A DNA stretch of 64,000 bases from Spodoptera frugiperda (Eukaryota; Arthropoda; Insecta; Lepidoptera; Noctuidae). The stretch spans positions 5,208,001-5,272,000 of the forward strand of contig NC_064217.1 of the NCBI RefSeq assembly GCF_023101765.2, given 5' to 3'. The notes below the pieces were generated by a model. It had not been told where the DNA came from, ran no database searches, and saw only the letters and a program-made list of their open reading frames with translations. A program made the translations under genes and the position numbers. Of this stretch, positions 1-12,900 are shown piece after piece. The first letter of the stretch is position 1; every line of letters starts with the position of its first letter.

Positions 1-537
1 GGTCACTGAGGAAACGAAATTAATTGCGTACAAGTCCTATGTAAGAGGAGTCTACAATTTATTTCAATTAACCTTATTTCAATACCCAAAAAGAAAGTGT
101 GGATACTTGACACAAGAATACAATTTCACGGCGTTTACTCGTATCAAACAAACAAAAAACCAAATAATAATAAAAAATATACCACAAGAGAGAAATTAAT
201 ATACCAAAAGTAAAATTTGAATATCAATCTCAGTATTATTTGTGAAAATAATATTTGTGATTGTGCTTTCAATTTAAATAATGCATATTACACACTGTAC
301 TCCATATGTATTTTCAGGTATTTTCATATGTACACCAAACCAAATTGGAAATCGTAATAGCTTGCCAGCTTTGTTTGCTGAGGTTTAAAATCAACACTAG
401 GGTATTAATAATAATATTTATAAAAGCCTGATAACGCACGCACAATGCGCATTATTTTATTCGACTATCTTTAGCAGGTGTATATGAAATGAACATCACG
501 TCTATTACGGTTTCAATTTTAAAGGGTTATAATAAGA

Positions 538-674
538 GTAGCAGCGCGACAACCGTTTCGTGTGTCGCGGAATGCTGCTCATGAATATGAGCCTTTAGCG
601 TGGCCTGAAACTAGTCGAGTTTCTCGTCACATAGTTATGTGAGTAAGCCAATAGCATAATAATTAATTTAAAGG
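538..674 (+). repeat. Dispersed repeat, copy 1 (partner at 13632)
   Basis: About 137 bp that recur at 13632-13775 in the same orientation. Shared blocks include tgtgtcgcgg, aatgctgctcatgaatatga, gaaactagtcgagt, a block around gtgagtaagccaata, and the common end cataataattaattta. The family is not identified. No coding potential is visible. Confidence 0.75.
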
Positions 675-2328
675 GTTAGGTGGGAATTCTTAGACATTCT
701 AAACGTAAAATACAAAATTATTTTAAATATAAATGCTATAATAACCAATGAACAAATGACGTATATTTTGAAATGACGCAGAATTTTATATAAATAAAAT
801 AAATGTTCGAAAATAACTCAGGAAAATGGCGTAATTCCTTTCGGTCCCAACCCCATGCGGAGTTCACTGACATATGTAAGTTGTTACGTAGATTCTGACA
901 TACGTCACACACCTTCTTGTCATAATTTACGTCTTCCCTTCGTAACTTTTTAAAGGGAATATAAAATATGCAACCTGTACGCATCGCTGTCTCAGTTAGG
1001 TATGTTGTACAAAATTTAATAAAAAGAAAATTTTGTTCTTAAGGTATGAAATATTTTCGTTGAGAATTTTCTTTTGAGTAAAAGAACACCATGCTTTCAT
1101 TTTTGAGCGTGACGTCATAGATGCTTCATGTGTTTTTGCCCCTTTTTCATTTGTATTGCGAATAAATACGTATATTAGCCACATATTTGTCTTGGTGAAT
1201 GTCAAATAATATCACAGTCGCATTTCATCACATGTAATTTTCTTCGGTAAAAAATGTAGAATTTTCTGACGTTCGCTTAAATTCGGGAAGAAAATAATGC
1301 AACGAACCCTATGTTCAAGTTAAGCTTTCCAGATGGCAAGATCTCAACTATTAGTATAAATCTGAAGCAAGAAACAATCGTTTTAACTCTATTACAAATC
1401 GTCACTTCTTCAAGAAAAATCGATACGTACCGATCGGTCGTTAATCGTATAATCAAATAACCTGACTGTATTACTGCGCTTGCCACCGAGCCGCGTTTGA
1501 TACCCACCTAATTGATATACCATCGACAACGACACCAAAGAGAAACATTTATCACTTTTTATTGATATGAACCTTGTTTTTCGCTTGTATATGGATATTA
1601 AATCATTTTATTTAAACATACATCACGCCTTTTATTGCCCAATAGTGTTGTAGAACGGGTACATATTAAATGTAAAAGGTACTTGTTTTCCGCTAGTAGG
1701 TATGTCTTTATTTTTCTAGAATAATATAATCTAATCCTTACTACAACATAATAAGACGAGAATATGTTTGTTCAACTTTATTTTCTAAGTCGAAACGTAG
1801 CGTTGTTATCAAATTCTTTAATACCAACAAGACTTCAGTCAATAAACACGAACTTTGCAATCAAACTAATAACATTTCTGATTAACTACACACACCACAT
1901 AATTACCTACTCATATACCTCTTGGAGGTATTTCAAGCATGATATAACGTGTATAACACCTAATATTAAGAACCAATAACCAATCAATATCACGCCCAAA
2001 TTCACTTCACAAGACAGAGTTCGTGAATACGTATGGATTAAACAGATTAGCTCTGAGGCACTAATTAAAACCACATTAGGCGTATTATCGCGTATTTAGG
2101 TTATAAGTGCTTTAGTATGTGTTCAGTGAGTAGATAAGCTAGAGCTAGTCACTGTGTCTTTCAGTACTAATAACTAGTGACATATCTACTAGTGTATATC
2201 GTGAATGTATAAACCTGTGGAAAATATTTTTAACTGCGTTGATGTTACCACAAGGTTGGACAAGCAAGATCACTGAAAAAAATACAGAATAATCATCGTC
2301 ATCATAATCAATCATTACAATCCATTAT

Positions 2329-2622
2329 TGTTTTTTTATGGAATAAACCGGTAAACGAGCCGACGGATCACCTGATGGTAAGCAATCGCCACCACCCATG
2401 GAAACCCGAAACACCACAGGCGTTACAAGTGCGTTACCGACCTTTTGGAGGTTTAGGAAATGAGGGATTGTTAGAGAATCGGATTTGGGAAGATTAATTA
2501 TGCCGCCGGTAACCTTAATCACACAACAAAACACAACGCAAGCGTTGTTTCACGTCTGTTTTCTGTGAAGTCGTGGTATCACTGGTCGAGTCGACCCATT
2601 AATGCCGAAGCATGGCTCTACC
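2329..2622 (-). repeat. Dispersed retroelement-like repeat, copy 1
   Basis: On the minus strand this ends in a short A-rich tail (reads as ttttttta at 2330). It contains blocks such as cacctgatggtaagcaatcg and aacgcaagcgttgtttcacg. Copies recur in the opposite orientation at 4751-4970 and as a short 3' piece at 19241-19341. The layout with a conserved A-tailed end fits a SINE or a truncated LINE. I recognise the sequence as common in moth genomes, but the family name is uncertain. A 69-codon minus-strand ORF here is only a shadow of the repeat. Confidence 0.75.
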
Positions 2623-4750
2623 TTCATGCTTGGCAAAGTGAGATTGAAGATTTAGTACAACCATGTATAGTATGGCTAATGACGATGGTCAATCAATAAA
2701 TTGAATGAATATCATTATTCTAAACCAAAATCATAAAAATCTAATTAAACAATAACACAGCGTCGACAATAAATTTTAACGACAAACCAAGCCAGGTGAC
2801 TTGCTAAGTCACAGTCTAAAATAAACCCCCTTTATTATAACCGAGTCATAAAGAACGACTGACAGATAGCATTACATAGGGACGAGATTACAAAATAATG
2901 AAGCACACATGTAAAACAATGTTTTACCTGGATTTTTAATATACAGTGGGAAATCTGACGATTGATAGCAGGTTTAAGATCACTTTTTTCTTTTTTAATA
3001 AAGGTATGAAAGTGTAAACGTATTTTGGAATAGGCATTTTCATATTTTAATGAACCTACTTAATACATGTGTATTTACTTCATTTTAAATAGTCTCTTTT
3101 GTTTAAGTATCTAAGAAACATAGAATCAAAAGTAAATAGTTAATAGTAATATTCAAATAAACAAGATTAAATCAACATAAAACCAAATGAAATAGTAGTA
3201 ATTACGAAACTAGATGATTATTTCTATACATTTTGTTATAAGTAAAAATATTAATCTTTATTTTCTGCTCATTTCTTACTTTAAAACAACTCTCTTTTAA
3301 TCCAAAGATAGGGAAATTAGAAAAACTCGTGGCTTCGTTGTCGTAAGCTAGGCTAGGCCAAAAAGGAACCCTTTACGAAAACGGAAATTAGTATTTCCTT
3401 TGTGCTGTTGATAAAGAGATGAATATGTGGGTCGCAGACATATTTTAAATGAACACAATGCTCTTGTTAATTTGTTATTTTCTGTTTTATGTGAGTTCAA
3501 GGGATTTGATGAAATATGTTCTTAATTTTAAATAAATAACAATGAAAATGGAAATACATATTTTGCAAACGTTCAACAGTTTTCTACAAAAAATAATTGC
3601 CATGGTTTTAATCTGGATGTAATAGATTGTGATATTTATTGAGATTAATGTTATTTTAAGACTAATTTAGGTACTACGGTTTGTATAATAATAAAATTAA
3701 TCGCTTTGCGATCAACAATAGAAGCCATTTACCTACAATCATAATACCATACACCAACATCAACATATGTACAACATTATAAAATAATCTGTATAACAGT
3801 TTCCAACAATACCAAAACCTCTTACACCAACCACGAATAACAAAATCTTGAACAATAAATAATCAAACAAATTATTACTTCTATTACATATTTACTTTAT
3901 GAATATTAAACCGGCACATCTAAGTAAAATGTAAATGTATCAGTTGCTTTACTTCCCACGTGTATCGTTATGTTAACGTCAGGACCCCATTTTGACTCGG
4001 AACTCGGAAGTCGTAACGATAAACCTCATAATATTATCCGTAAAAACATGCCATGCTGTAGATGGATAAGGCTTTACTGATGGCTTGCCAAGTGTAAGAG
4101 AAATTTGCAACTATGAGCCGAGTAACACAATGGTGGGTGTCGAGGTTTGAAGATTGTTGTTGGGTGAAACATTGGGTTTTGAAACTTGCCTTTTTCTTCT
4201 TTTAAATATGATAAAAATCAAAGTTTTATAAGGAATACTAATTTCAATTATAAGTACTTGAAAATTAAATATGATTTGCTTCATAATTAACTACATTTTT
4301 CATAGCAAATATAAAAACAAAAATTCTGTCCTAGTTTTCTTACATTAAAATCTTCTCTCTGTGAAAAAAACCTACAACGAAACTTTTTGACATCCGAGAA
4401 ACTTTTTCCGAGTGCAATATTAAGGTTGGTGCGGACTTCTAAAATATTAATAAACAGAAATATTCATGAGTCCAAAAACGTCGGTAAAAGGTCTCCATAA
4501 AGTTGTTTATGAAAAATATTCCGAGTTTTTCAAAATGGAATGTTAGGTACAGACATTAAAAACCTCACGAAATGAACTTCGTGAACATAATTTTAATCTT
4601 GAATTCAAAATATTATGTTATTAAAAGCACAGAAAAAAGCATCGTTATTCCTATCTTTTTTGCTTACTTTATTAACTTGACAAATTATGGATTTATTTTG
4701 TTTAAAAAAGTACTGTGAGTAGTATTAAATTAATCTTTCTCAAAATAAGT

Positions 4751-4970
4751 GTGGGAGAGCCAGGCCGGTATGATACCACGGCCTCACAGAATACAGACGT
4801 GATACAACGCTTGTGTTGTATTTCGTTGTGTGAGTGTGGTAACCGGAGGCCCTTTCCCAACAACCCTTAAATTTCTAACCCCCACTAGGCCAATGAATTT
4901 GTAACGCATCTGGTGTTTCGGGTGTCCATCAGGTGATCCATCTTCTCGTTTACCAGTTTATACCATCAAA
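4751..4970 (+). repeat. Dispersed retroelement-like repeat, copy 2
   Basis: Same family as 2329-2622 but inverted. Shared blocks include tggtaaccgg-type sequence, gtttcgggtgtccat, and the end near ccagtttataccat. The copy is diverged and has lost part of the middle. Confidence 0.7.
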
Positions 4971-5240
4971 AGTACTGAAAAATCCCATAAAATACATTAT
5001 GTAAGTTCGGAATCGAAGATTTTTATCCTTTTATTTTATTGTCACTAATTATGTATACACTTCTTGTGTCCTAGTTATAAGTTTTAGTCATAAGGAATAC
5101 TAGAAACTTCAAGAACGAAAAGAAGATAGAAGCAGAAGACAGCGAAGAAGTCCGGTATCTCGGCTCACTCTAAGTATGAACGCCAAGCATATTGAAAAGA
5201 GTTTGGTGTTCTACCTTACAGTGAACTGAGTACTAGACAT

Positions 5241-5312
5241 TCATCAGAGCTTCAGAAGAAAGAAGAATCAAAAAAGAAAAAGGAAGAAAGAAGAATTCGG
5301 AAGAAAAATTCC
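5241..5312 (+). other. Purine-rich tract
   Basis: About 70 bp on the + strand consist almost only of A and G (runs such as agaagaaagaagaatc). The preceding 140 bp is also GAA-rich. It has no frame that connects to known exons. It could be low-complexity decay or a purine splicing-enhancer-like stretch; nothing more can be said. Confidence 0.5.
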
Positions 5313-6786
5313 ATTACAGAAGACAATATTCTTTTTTGTTTTTGTACTTATTTAATTTTGAACTGTGTGACGCATGCTCGATTCTTCAAGCGTCCTGTTT
5401 ATAAATTGTAAAAGTATTTATATTCTATTTGCAATTGCAATTATAAGAATTTAAAAAAATATTTCTGAATACAGCTCTTACTCTTTTGATGAACTTTCTA
5501 ATTCACTAAAATAAAAAGTCATCTAAAAATATAAACGCACCTAAACCTAAAAATTAGTTTAGAAAGTACAACACGGAGTAGATAGTATAAAATATTCAAT
5601 AAGGTCGGTGCATATTTGATATGTTCTAGTTTTATAAAGACGGTCTCGACCTCACAGACCGAGACCCGAGCCGGACACTTCCGCGCACTCTATGTAAATA
5701 TTTTATTTACAACTCAACCCTTTAACGGCTTGAACGGCCAGATTTCCTTATAAGTAAAGAAAATATTAATAAAAATGTTACAGTTCCCCTGTTTACTTAA
5801 TATTCATCTCACATGAATTCCTAAGCTCTCTCTCAGCCCGTCTGATTGAAATTGTAATTTTCGTTACACATTCTGCCAATAAAACGCTCCGTTCTGTGTC
5901 GGTAAATTTCACTTGATTTTGACAACCGGATTGAGTTTCAAAGTAACGTTTTAAAGCTATGAAAGGATTAATATACGGTTTGATAATATTAAGAACAATT
6001 CTGTTTGATATTTATATCTTTATTACCTACGGTACTTATTTCAAGGCGAAATATAAGTAAAGAAAGCATACTATTATTGGAAAACTCCACGTGTGTACTT
6101 GTATCTAGTAACTAAACAGATTCCAGCGTTCGTACTTCGTACAAATATTAAAAAGCAACGCTGTATTGTATACAAGAGTATGTTCCGATATTGAAATGTA
6201 TGTGTGCCATACTAAATGTATTCCTAGATTGAATATACTTGTAGTACAATATTGTCGTATGTATTTGCCAAACAACTAAGTTTCGTCTCGACTTGTAGTT
6301 TGAAGGTAGAATCTGTACAGGACACTAACTTGTGTAATGATCAAAACTCCGAGTTTCGCTCAAATGGGCACTTAACGAAGCTAAATAAATTAATAATCAA
6401 TAAAAGGGCTCGGATCGTAGCCTTCAAGCAAACGATAACGAAATTAATTTCTGTGAAAAATTCAAAGAGAACGTTTGAGGTTGTTTTAATAAGTATCTAG
6501 AATTTTGGAGGTATTCCCCGTTTTATAGGGCTCGTGTAACGATAATGTTTTTTAGGCATAAGTTACTTAAATACGTTTTATTTTTTATGTAGATGTATAT
6601 ATTTATTTATAACTTTATTTTCTTTCTACGGTATAAAGGTTTTTCTAGATGTTAAAGCACGTGATGCTAAAAACTGCGATGAGATTTTACTTCTACAGTA
6701 CACATACTTTTTACAGTCTCATCTCAACTTGTAACTTTTTGGAGCCTTCCTTAAATATTTTACTTAATGTTCCTTTGTTTCTCCAG

Positions 6787-6933
6787 ATGAATTCTGCGAA
6801 GAGTACCCGCACAGTTTGATCCCGACGCCTGGCTACTGGATCGAGTGCTCACGCCAGAAGATTGCTACAGACACAATCTGGGACGAATCCGAGTCGGAAC
6901 ACGATAGTGGACCTGACCGGGACAATGCTGACG
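6787..6933 (+). CDS. RapGAP-BTB gene, visible exon 1
   Basis: Acceptor ctccag before 6787 and donor gtaagt at 6934. It starts in phase 2 of a codon and ends after one base of the next. It encodes about 49 residues including LIPTPGYWIE, matching the YWIE segment upstream of the Rap1GAP catalytic domain, then an acidic stretch (DESESEHDSGPDRD). Confidence 0.85.
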
Positions 6934-9900
6934 GTAAGTACTTCATACTATAATTTATTGAAGAAGGGATCATTCTTTCAATAATTATTGAAAGATGTTT
7001 TTGTTTCTAAATCACAATAAATGTAACTAACACTATCAAGAGAGAGATAAGATCTGAAAATTATTTGTATTACATCTCTCTTTCTGATTGGTCAAGAATC
7101 TTTTTTTTTTTTGTTGGTCTAAAAATCGAGAACATATTCGCAAGATCAAGTCTGGAACGGTTAAACTGTTAAAACAAATGCCACAGTTTTATATTAAGCA
7201 ATAATATAAAACTGTGGCGTGTAATAAATAAAGCCCACAGTTCAACAATGAGGTGATAGTGATGGTTTTAAATTAGACGAACTACTTAATTAGTTACTGA
7301 AGGGACTAGACTATTACTGCTTATACTACTCACCGCTTCTTAAATCCTAAATGTAATATCATATAAATTTTAAAAAGTATAACAACATACTTTCACACTT
7401 CAAATACAAACATTTTATCATTTGTAAGTACAGAAAGGCCACTAAGGTAAAGCTAATTTTACAACGCAGCCGTCTGTTCTAGACATTACAATTATTTCAC
7501 CTCCACTTTCCGAAGCAATATTTTTTATATGAAACTAAGAAACTTTTATAAGTTTCCAAGATATTTCTTTGTAGAATAATTACCTAAGATGGAGTGTACT
7601 TGAGACACTTATCTAAGACTTTTATACGTTAATTTAAATTATGTTCTTTAGAAAAATAAGTATCTCTTAACTTTTGTATAAAATACTTGGCTAGTACTTT
7701 ATCCTAAGATATTAAAAGTTTTTTAAACGTTTATTCCAATAGCCATCAATGTTTCACAAATCCAAAAGAATAAAATCAATAGTCCAGATTGGTAACAATC
7801 TTTATTCTGAAAGTTCATCACAACCAGAGTTGAGAGTTGTTTCTCACAAAATCATTACAAATATTGAAACGTACATTAATATTCAGAACCGCTTATAACT
7901 TAAAACTAGGACATTAAACAGCTAAAAACGAATACAAGGTTCGTCGTTTATTAAATAAGGGGTCGCGGCGGTGATTCCTCACCTGTCATATTAGCTCTGA
8001 GAAGAAAATGAAATTTTATACTTTCTCAGTAGGTGCTTCCATTTCGTTACGGCGGTTGAACTCAACTTGCGAATGAAATTATTAACATTTGATGGGTACA
8101 GCACCCTATTACTTTTCTATTATATTTGTTACTAGATGCTGCCCGTGGCTTTGACTGTTTTTACATGTTCGCTTGATAATAACTAGACTAATTTTAATGT
8201 GTTTTTCTATCAATATGTGAGGTTTTAAATCATTGGGACATATCTAAAAGTATTGCTGAGAATAATATAGTTAGTTCTCCAATTTTACCAAAAAATATCG
8301 TTGTATTATTTACAAGGGAAATAAAATGAAGTGAAAAAATTGAACGCCTATTTCAATTAATATGCACGTCTCATTTAATCCCCTAGTGAAACCTAAAAGA
8401 AATAAACATAAAACTCCTTAATAAAAAATCAACAAAAGCTAAAAGAAAAGTCGCGTACACACTGAAACAAAGTTAGTGTTCTCTTGAATAACTGAGGGTA
8501 CGAGTTCCGAGATAATTCTTTTGCTGTCACATTAGCGAACAGTCGAAAATCAAATTTAATTTGGCTCCTTTTTCCGGCGCATCGACTAAGGTGTAGCTCA
8601 TCCAATATGTAACGACCTTTACAATTCCAGACGTGAACATTCACAGTTCAATTTTCAATAGAGGGGAATGCGATTCAAAACTTGCGATTCCTTGAATATT
8701 TGTGACAGACGTGTATAGCTAGCAGTGAAATTTTGTAGCATCTTAAGAAATACTTATGTTTTGTAACACCTTAAGAAATACTTAAGTTTCGTAACACCTT
8801 AAGATATACAAGACATACGTAGACATAATTTTGTAATACAATATAGACTAGATACGTATTTCCAATCTCTAATACAGAACTAGATATCTATTTACAATCT
8901 CTATCTGAAAATAATTAAAATGAGTTTATTTACATTATGTAGGCGTTCAAAAGTACCTATCCTCGTATTTCTAACGTAGCACTATATAAAATAATATTGA
9001 TCGACATATTGATCCGAAAAAAGTATATACTCAATTCTAATTTTCATATAAAAATCGTCTTCATATACTTAAGCCATCTATTATAATGATACTTTGCTCA
9101 GCACAGCAGATGGGACATTCAGAAAATGTACCAACACCAACACTACGTATGAAATGAAATAAGAACACATTTCTGTTGCCTCATCCTAGAATTACAGTTA
9201 CATCTTTTTTTCACGTAGTCAGTTTATTTTGTCCCGACGTATTTTGTGAGGAGAACCCCTATACATATGTATACCTGCTTACACATTCCAGGGAATGTTT
9301 TACCTGAATATTGATATTGTCATGTAGTATGATGAATATGGCCGACGAAAAGGCCGTCATTCAAGACGAATGGGAAAATAAAACGCTATTCGACCTATTT
9401 TTAGGGGCAATGTACTGTAACCACGTATTTATGTGATCTACAATAAGTTTCATACCTTTTTTCCCACGTTCAATCAAAAATTCGAAGGTACGTACTCCAG
9501 CTAACAATATCATAAATTAATGGTTACAGCAAACATGATCCCATGTTCTATATTCTAACAAGTGACATTTTCTTCTTTGTTTCCGAGCTTACAGTAGAAA
9601 AACCTTTTTCTAGACATAACAAGAATAACAGACTTATTACCGATATCAACGAAAATGTGAAAATATCAAATCATCTCGGTAACATGCCTTCAGGACAAAA
9701 TAGTTCCTATTATAGCAAAGATCGAACAGAAGCATCCAATCAGAACGAGGCGCTTCACGAAAATAATAAAGCTGAGAGTCTGGAACATTGAAAATGCGAC
9801 GTATTTCCCAAAATTTATACTCTCTGATACGATAAACATACCACATTTGTATCATGTTCATCGATATCGTTGGTTTTACAAAATTAAAATCGCAACGAAG

Positions 9901-12900
9901 CTCAATAAAAATAAATTTAACGAAGAATTTCAATTTATTGACCGCAAACAACACGAAATGAGTATACAAAATACCGGTGTTTGAGAGCTAATTAAACTGT
10001 GTACTCTGTAAATATGGTAACTATTCGAAATGTTTCATTAACTTACAGTGATGAACAAAATGCAAACATGGAGTATTTGCAGAATGTATGAAGTCAGGGT
10101 TTAATGTTGCGTCGGGATGAAATATTTAAAATAAAATCCCGTCTGGCTTTTGATATTTATTCTGTATGTAATGACTGTTAGCATGGAGACGAGGGAAAAT
10201 GGTGTTCGTGGAGACGCTGAACTTCGGAGCGCATTGGTTATGCAAAGCGGATTATTTAGAGTACATGTCGTCGCAGCTAGAGACAACGATGTTTGGTCGA
10301 CTTGAATGTAGTTCAGACTTGTCGCTCGTATCCCCGGCCACATGAAACTTTGAAACCGTTACTTGAACTCATTATTATGAATGAACCTAAACGTCGGGAT
10401 TATGGGAAATGTTTAGTGTGTTTAGTATTTTTTTTATTTAAATATAGATTCGAGGATTCACAATCAGTATACATATCTCATATCTGGTATGCTGTGGCAT
10501 ATAAACTTATTGATATGTATTCGCATTATTTTATACATTAACACATTAACGTCTAAAAGAATGCTGGGGGGTTTAAAATTTATATTAAGGATAGGACATA
10601 TTTAAAATTTGAATCTCCGCAAATAGTCTCCTGAAATTTTCGATAATAGATATGCATGAAATAATAGATACAACAATAGATTTGAATATATTGTATCTCA
10701 AATACCTTAAGACTCTCCTTTGATTAAATTGTGCTTCATTAATTATGAACTTAAGCAGCTTTTAAAACAACTACCCCTACACTACCTGGAACATCTATTA
10801 ATTTAATTTCAACAATAGTTATTTATGGAAGATTTTAAATATTTTTCTGCACGCAAGTCAATATGATATTTATTTGAGGTATAAAATTACTATTTTCAAT
10901 ACAGAGAATTTACTATTTAAAAAACGTCAACAGATATACATTTTATACAAATTGTTTATTTATTTTTCTACTTAAATGTTGGTCTGGACACCGAACTAGG
11001 GTTGTGTAAACGAATCCTCGTCGATCCGATGGCTCATTCGACACACGTTTTCAATTTATCGGTGTCCCCCTTATTGTCTGGGCTGGTGTAGATCTTCGGC
11101 GCCCGCCGTCGTGTCTCCTCCCTTATCGGGCGCCCTATTCAAAAGTCACGTCATGTGTAAATGTACCGCGATACTGTAATGGCACAGTGACCCGGTCATT
11201 TTCCCTCACAATGTGTTCTTCATCGCAATCCGTACGTGACTCGTTTTGTTTGTTTGCATTTGTGATGTGATTTTCTCACTCACCGATGTTGATACGTTAC
11301 ATTACATCGTTCTCGTTTGATAAACGAATCCATTTTCTATTTATATTTGAATTACAAATCTATTACTCCAGTGGAACAAGGGAATATCTCACTATAATAC
11401 CAAATAAGTATTTAAAATAACTTGTAAGGTATCTAAATCATTGACAATAAATAGGACCATGATGGTTCACAAAAATAAATAAAGCTTGATAGTCCTAGGA
11501 TCTAGGACTATCAAATTTTTCGTAGACTAAAATGTATATTAATATCAATTGTAAAACGTATTCATGTACAAAGAATAATATACTCTAATTTTATAAACAT
11601 AAAGCACATGTTTCGGCTTACCACATGTCATTTGTTAAAGTGAGCTACACATTTCTCATAATTATTTCACGGAACATAATGAACGGAGAATACATATTCC
11701 ATGGCACTATTAAGTTTGCGTGATACGCTTACATTTTACGTTTTATATGTACGTCTGTCTATACAAATTAAATTGATTATAATGATAATGAAGTTAAGTG
11801 GTTATCATTTCGCTGTTGCTTGAATGATAGTGAGTGCAGATGGTTTCAGATTCGGCGATGGTTTCGATTTCGGTATGGTTGGTTTATCCGAGCCGTTGGT
11901 TTATCAGTACTCCATACGAGCTCTCGTTTTGATTACTTTAAACGTAAAGCAAACTCGTACTAAGGGTCAGGCCGTAGATTTTTTACTGATTTGAAGTTGA
12001 AAGTTATAAATAGTGCGAAATCTGGAATTGTATCCTATATTTGAAATAAGATGGGACAACCTTTACTGTAGGGGACTTGTCTTTCCTAGAAATTTAAAGA
12101 CGTCTTTTTATGTGGTCAAGTAGAACTAGTGGGTTACATAATTAACCATACCACTTCTCACCCGATAATAGGTACTCATCGAATAACATCTTAAGGCGCT
12201 TTCAATATAGTGTATGTGAAGCCTTAATTAAGCCTATAACGATACTCCTTGTAATTTATGGCGTCAGTTAATTAAAGTAGCTCGAATTCCATGGCGTAAT
12301 TATTATATAGTCATATGTAAAGGCCTTGGGTAATTTATAAGACTTACTTCTGCCAACGGCTTAGCCCGAGGACCTGTGGGTCAAAAAATAGTGTGTGTTA
12401 TTTCCAGATTATATATCTATCCGTTCCAAATTTCATACCAAACGCTTCAGTCGTTTTAACGTAATCTAGTAACAAACATACGAACTTTCGCTTTTATAAT
12501 ATAGTAAGATATAATACTCTTTTAGTCAGCAAAATAGTATTAAATTAAAACGATGTAAGAAGAAATGTATAAAATGAAAAAAGGTAATGCTCAAATCCTA
12601 CCAAAGCCTCTATTTACAAACCATTGAAGCAAAAATATTCTTGTATTTTATTGCAAACCTCTCAACACAATAATAAACCTTACTTTTATTTACTTTAAGT
12701 ACATTTTCTAATTAAAAGAAACTTAGTACAAGTATAGAAGATAATAGACACCTACGTTACTTACGAACATAAACATACTCGTAAACAGATTGCTTGATAG
12801 ATGGGTGGATGTAATGGAGAACCATTCGTTTCCATTAACGTTCAAGTATGGGCATTTGACTGGCCTTTGGGAAAATACAAAGATGCATCTAACGTGGAAA

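Larger units (their letters stand above)
1..6786. other. Intron or upstream region of the RapGAP-BTB gene
   Basis: No exon could be recognised here. The first visible exon (6787) begins with the last two bases of a split codon, so at least one coding exon lies further upstream, here or before the window. The stretch is AT-rich and holds three dispersed repeats (538-674, 2329-2622, 4751-4970) and a purine-rich tract near 5241-5312. The short ORFs have no recognisable features. Confidence 0.5.

Noticed and set aside
9646..9969. Minus-strand ORF of 107 codons
   Set aside because: Rich in F, Y, I and K as expected from AT-rich noise; no motif.
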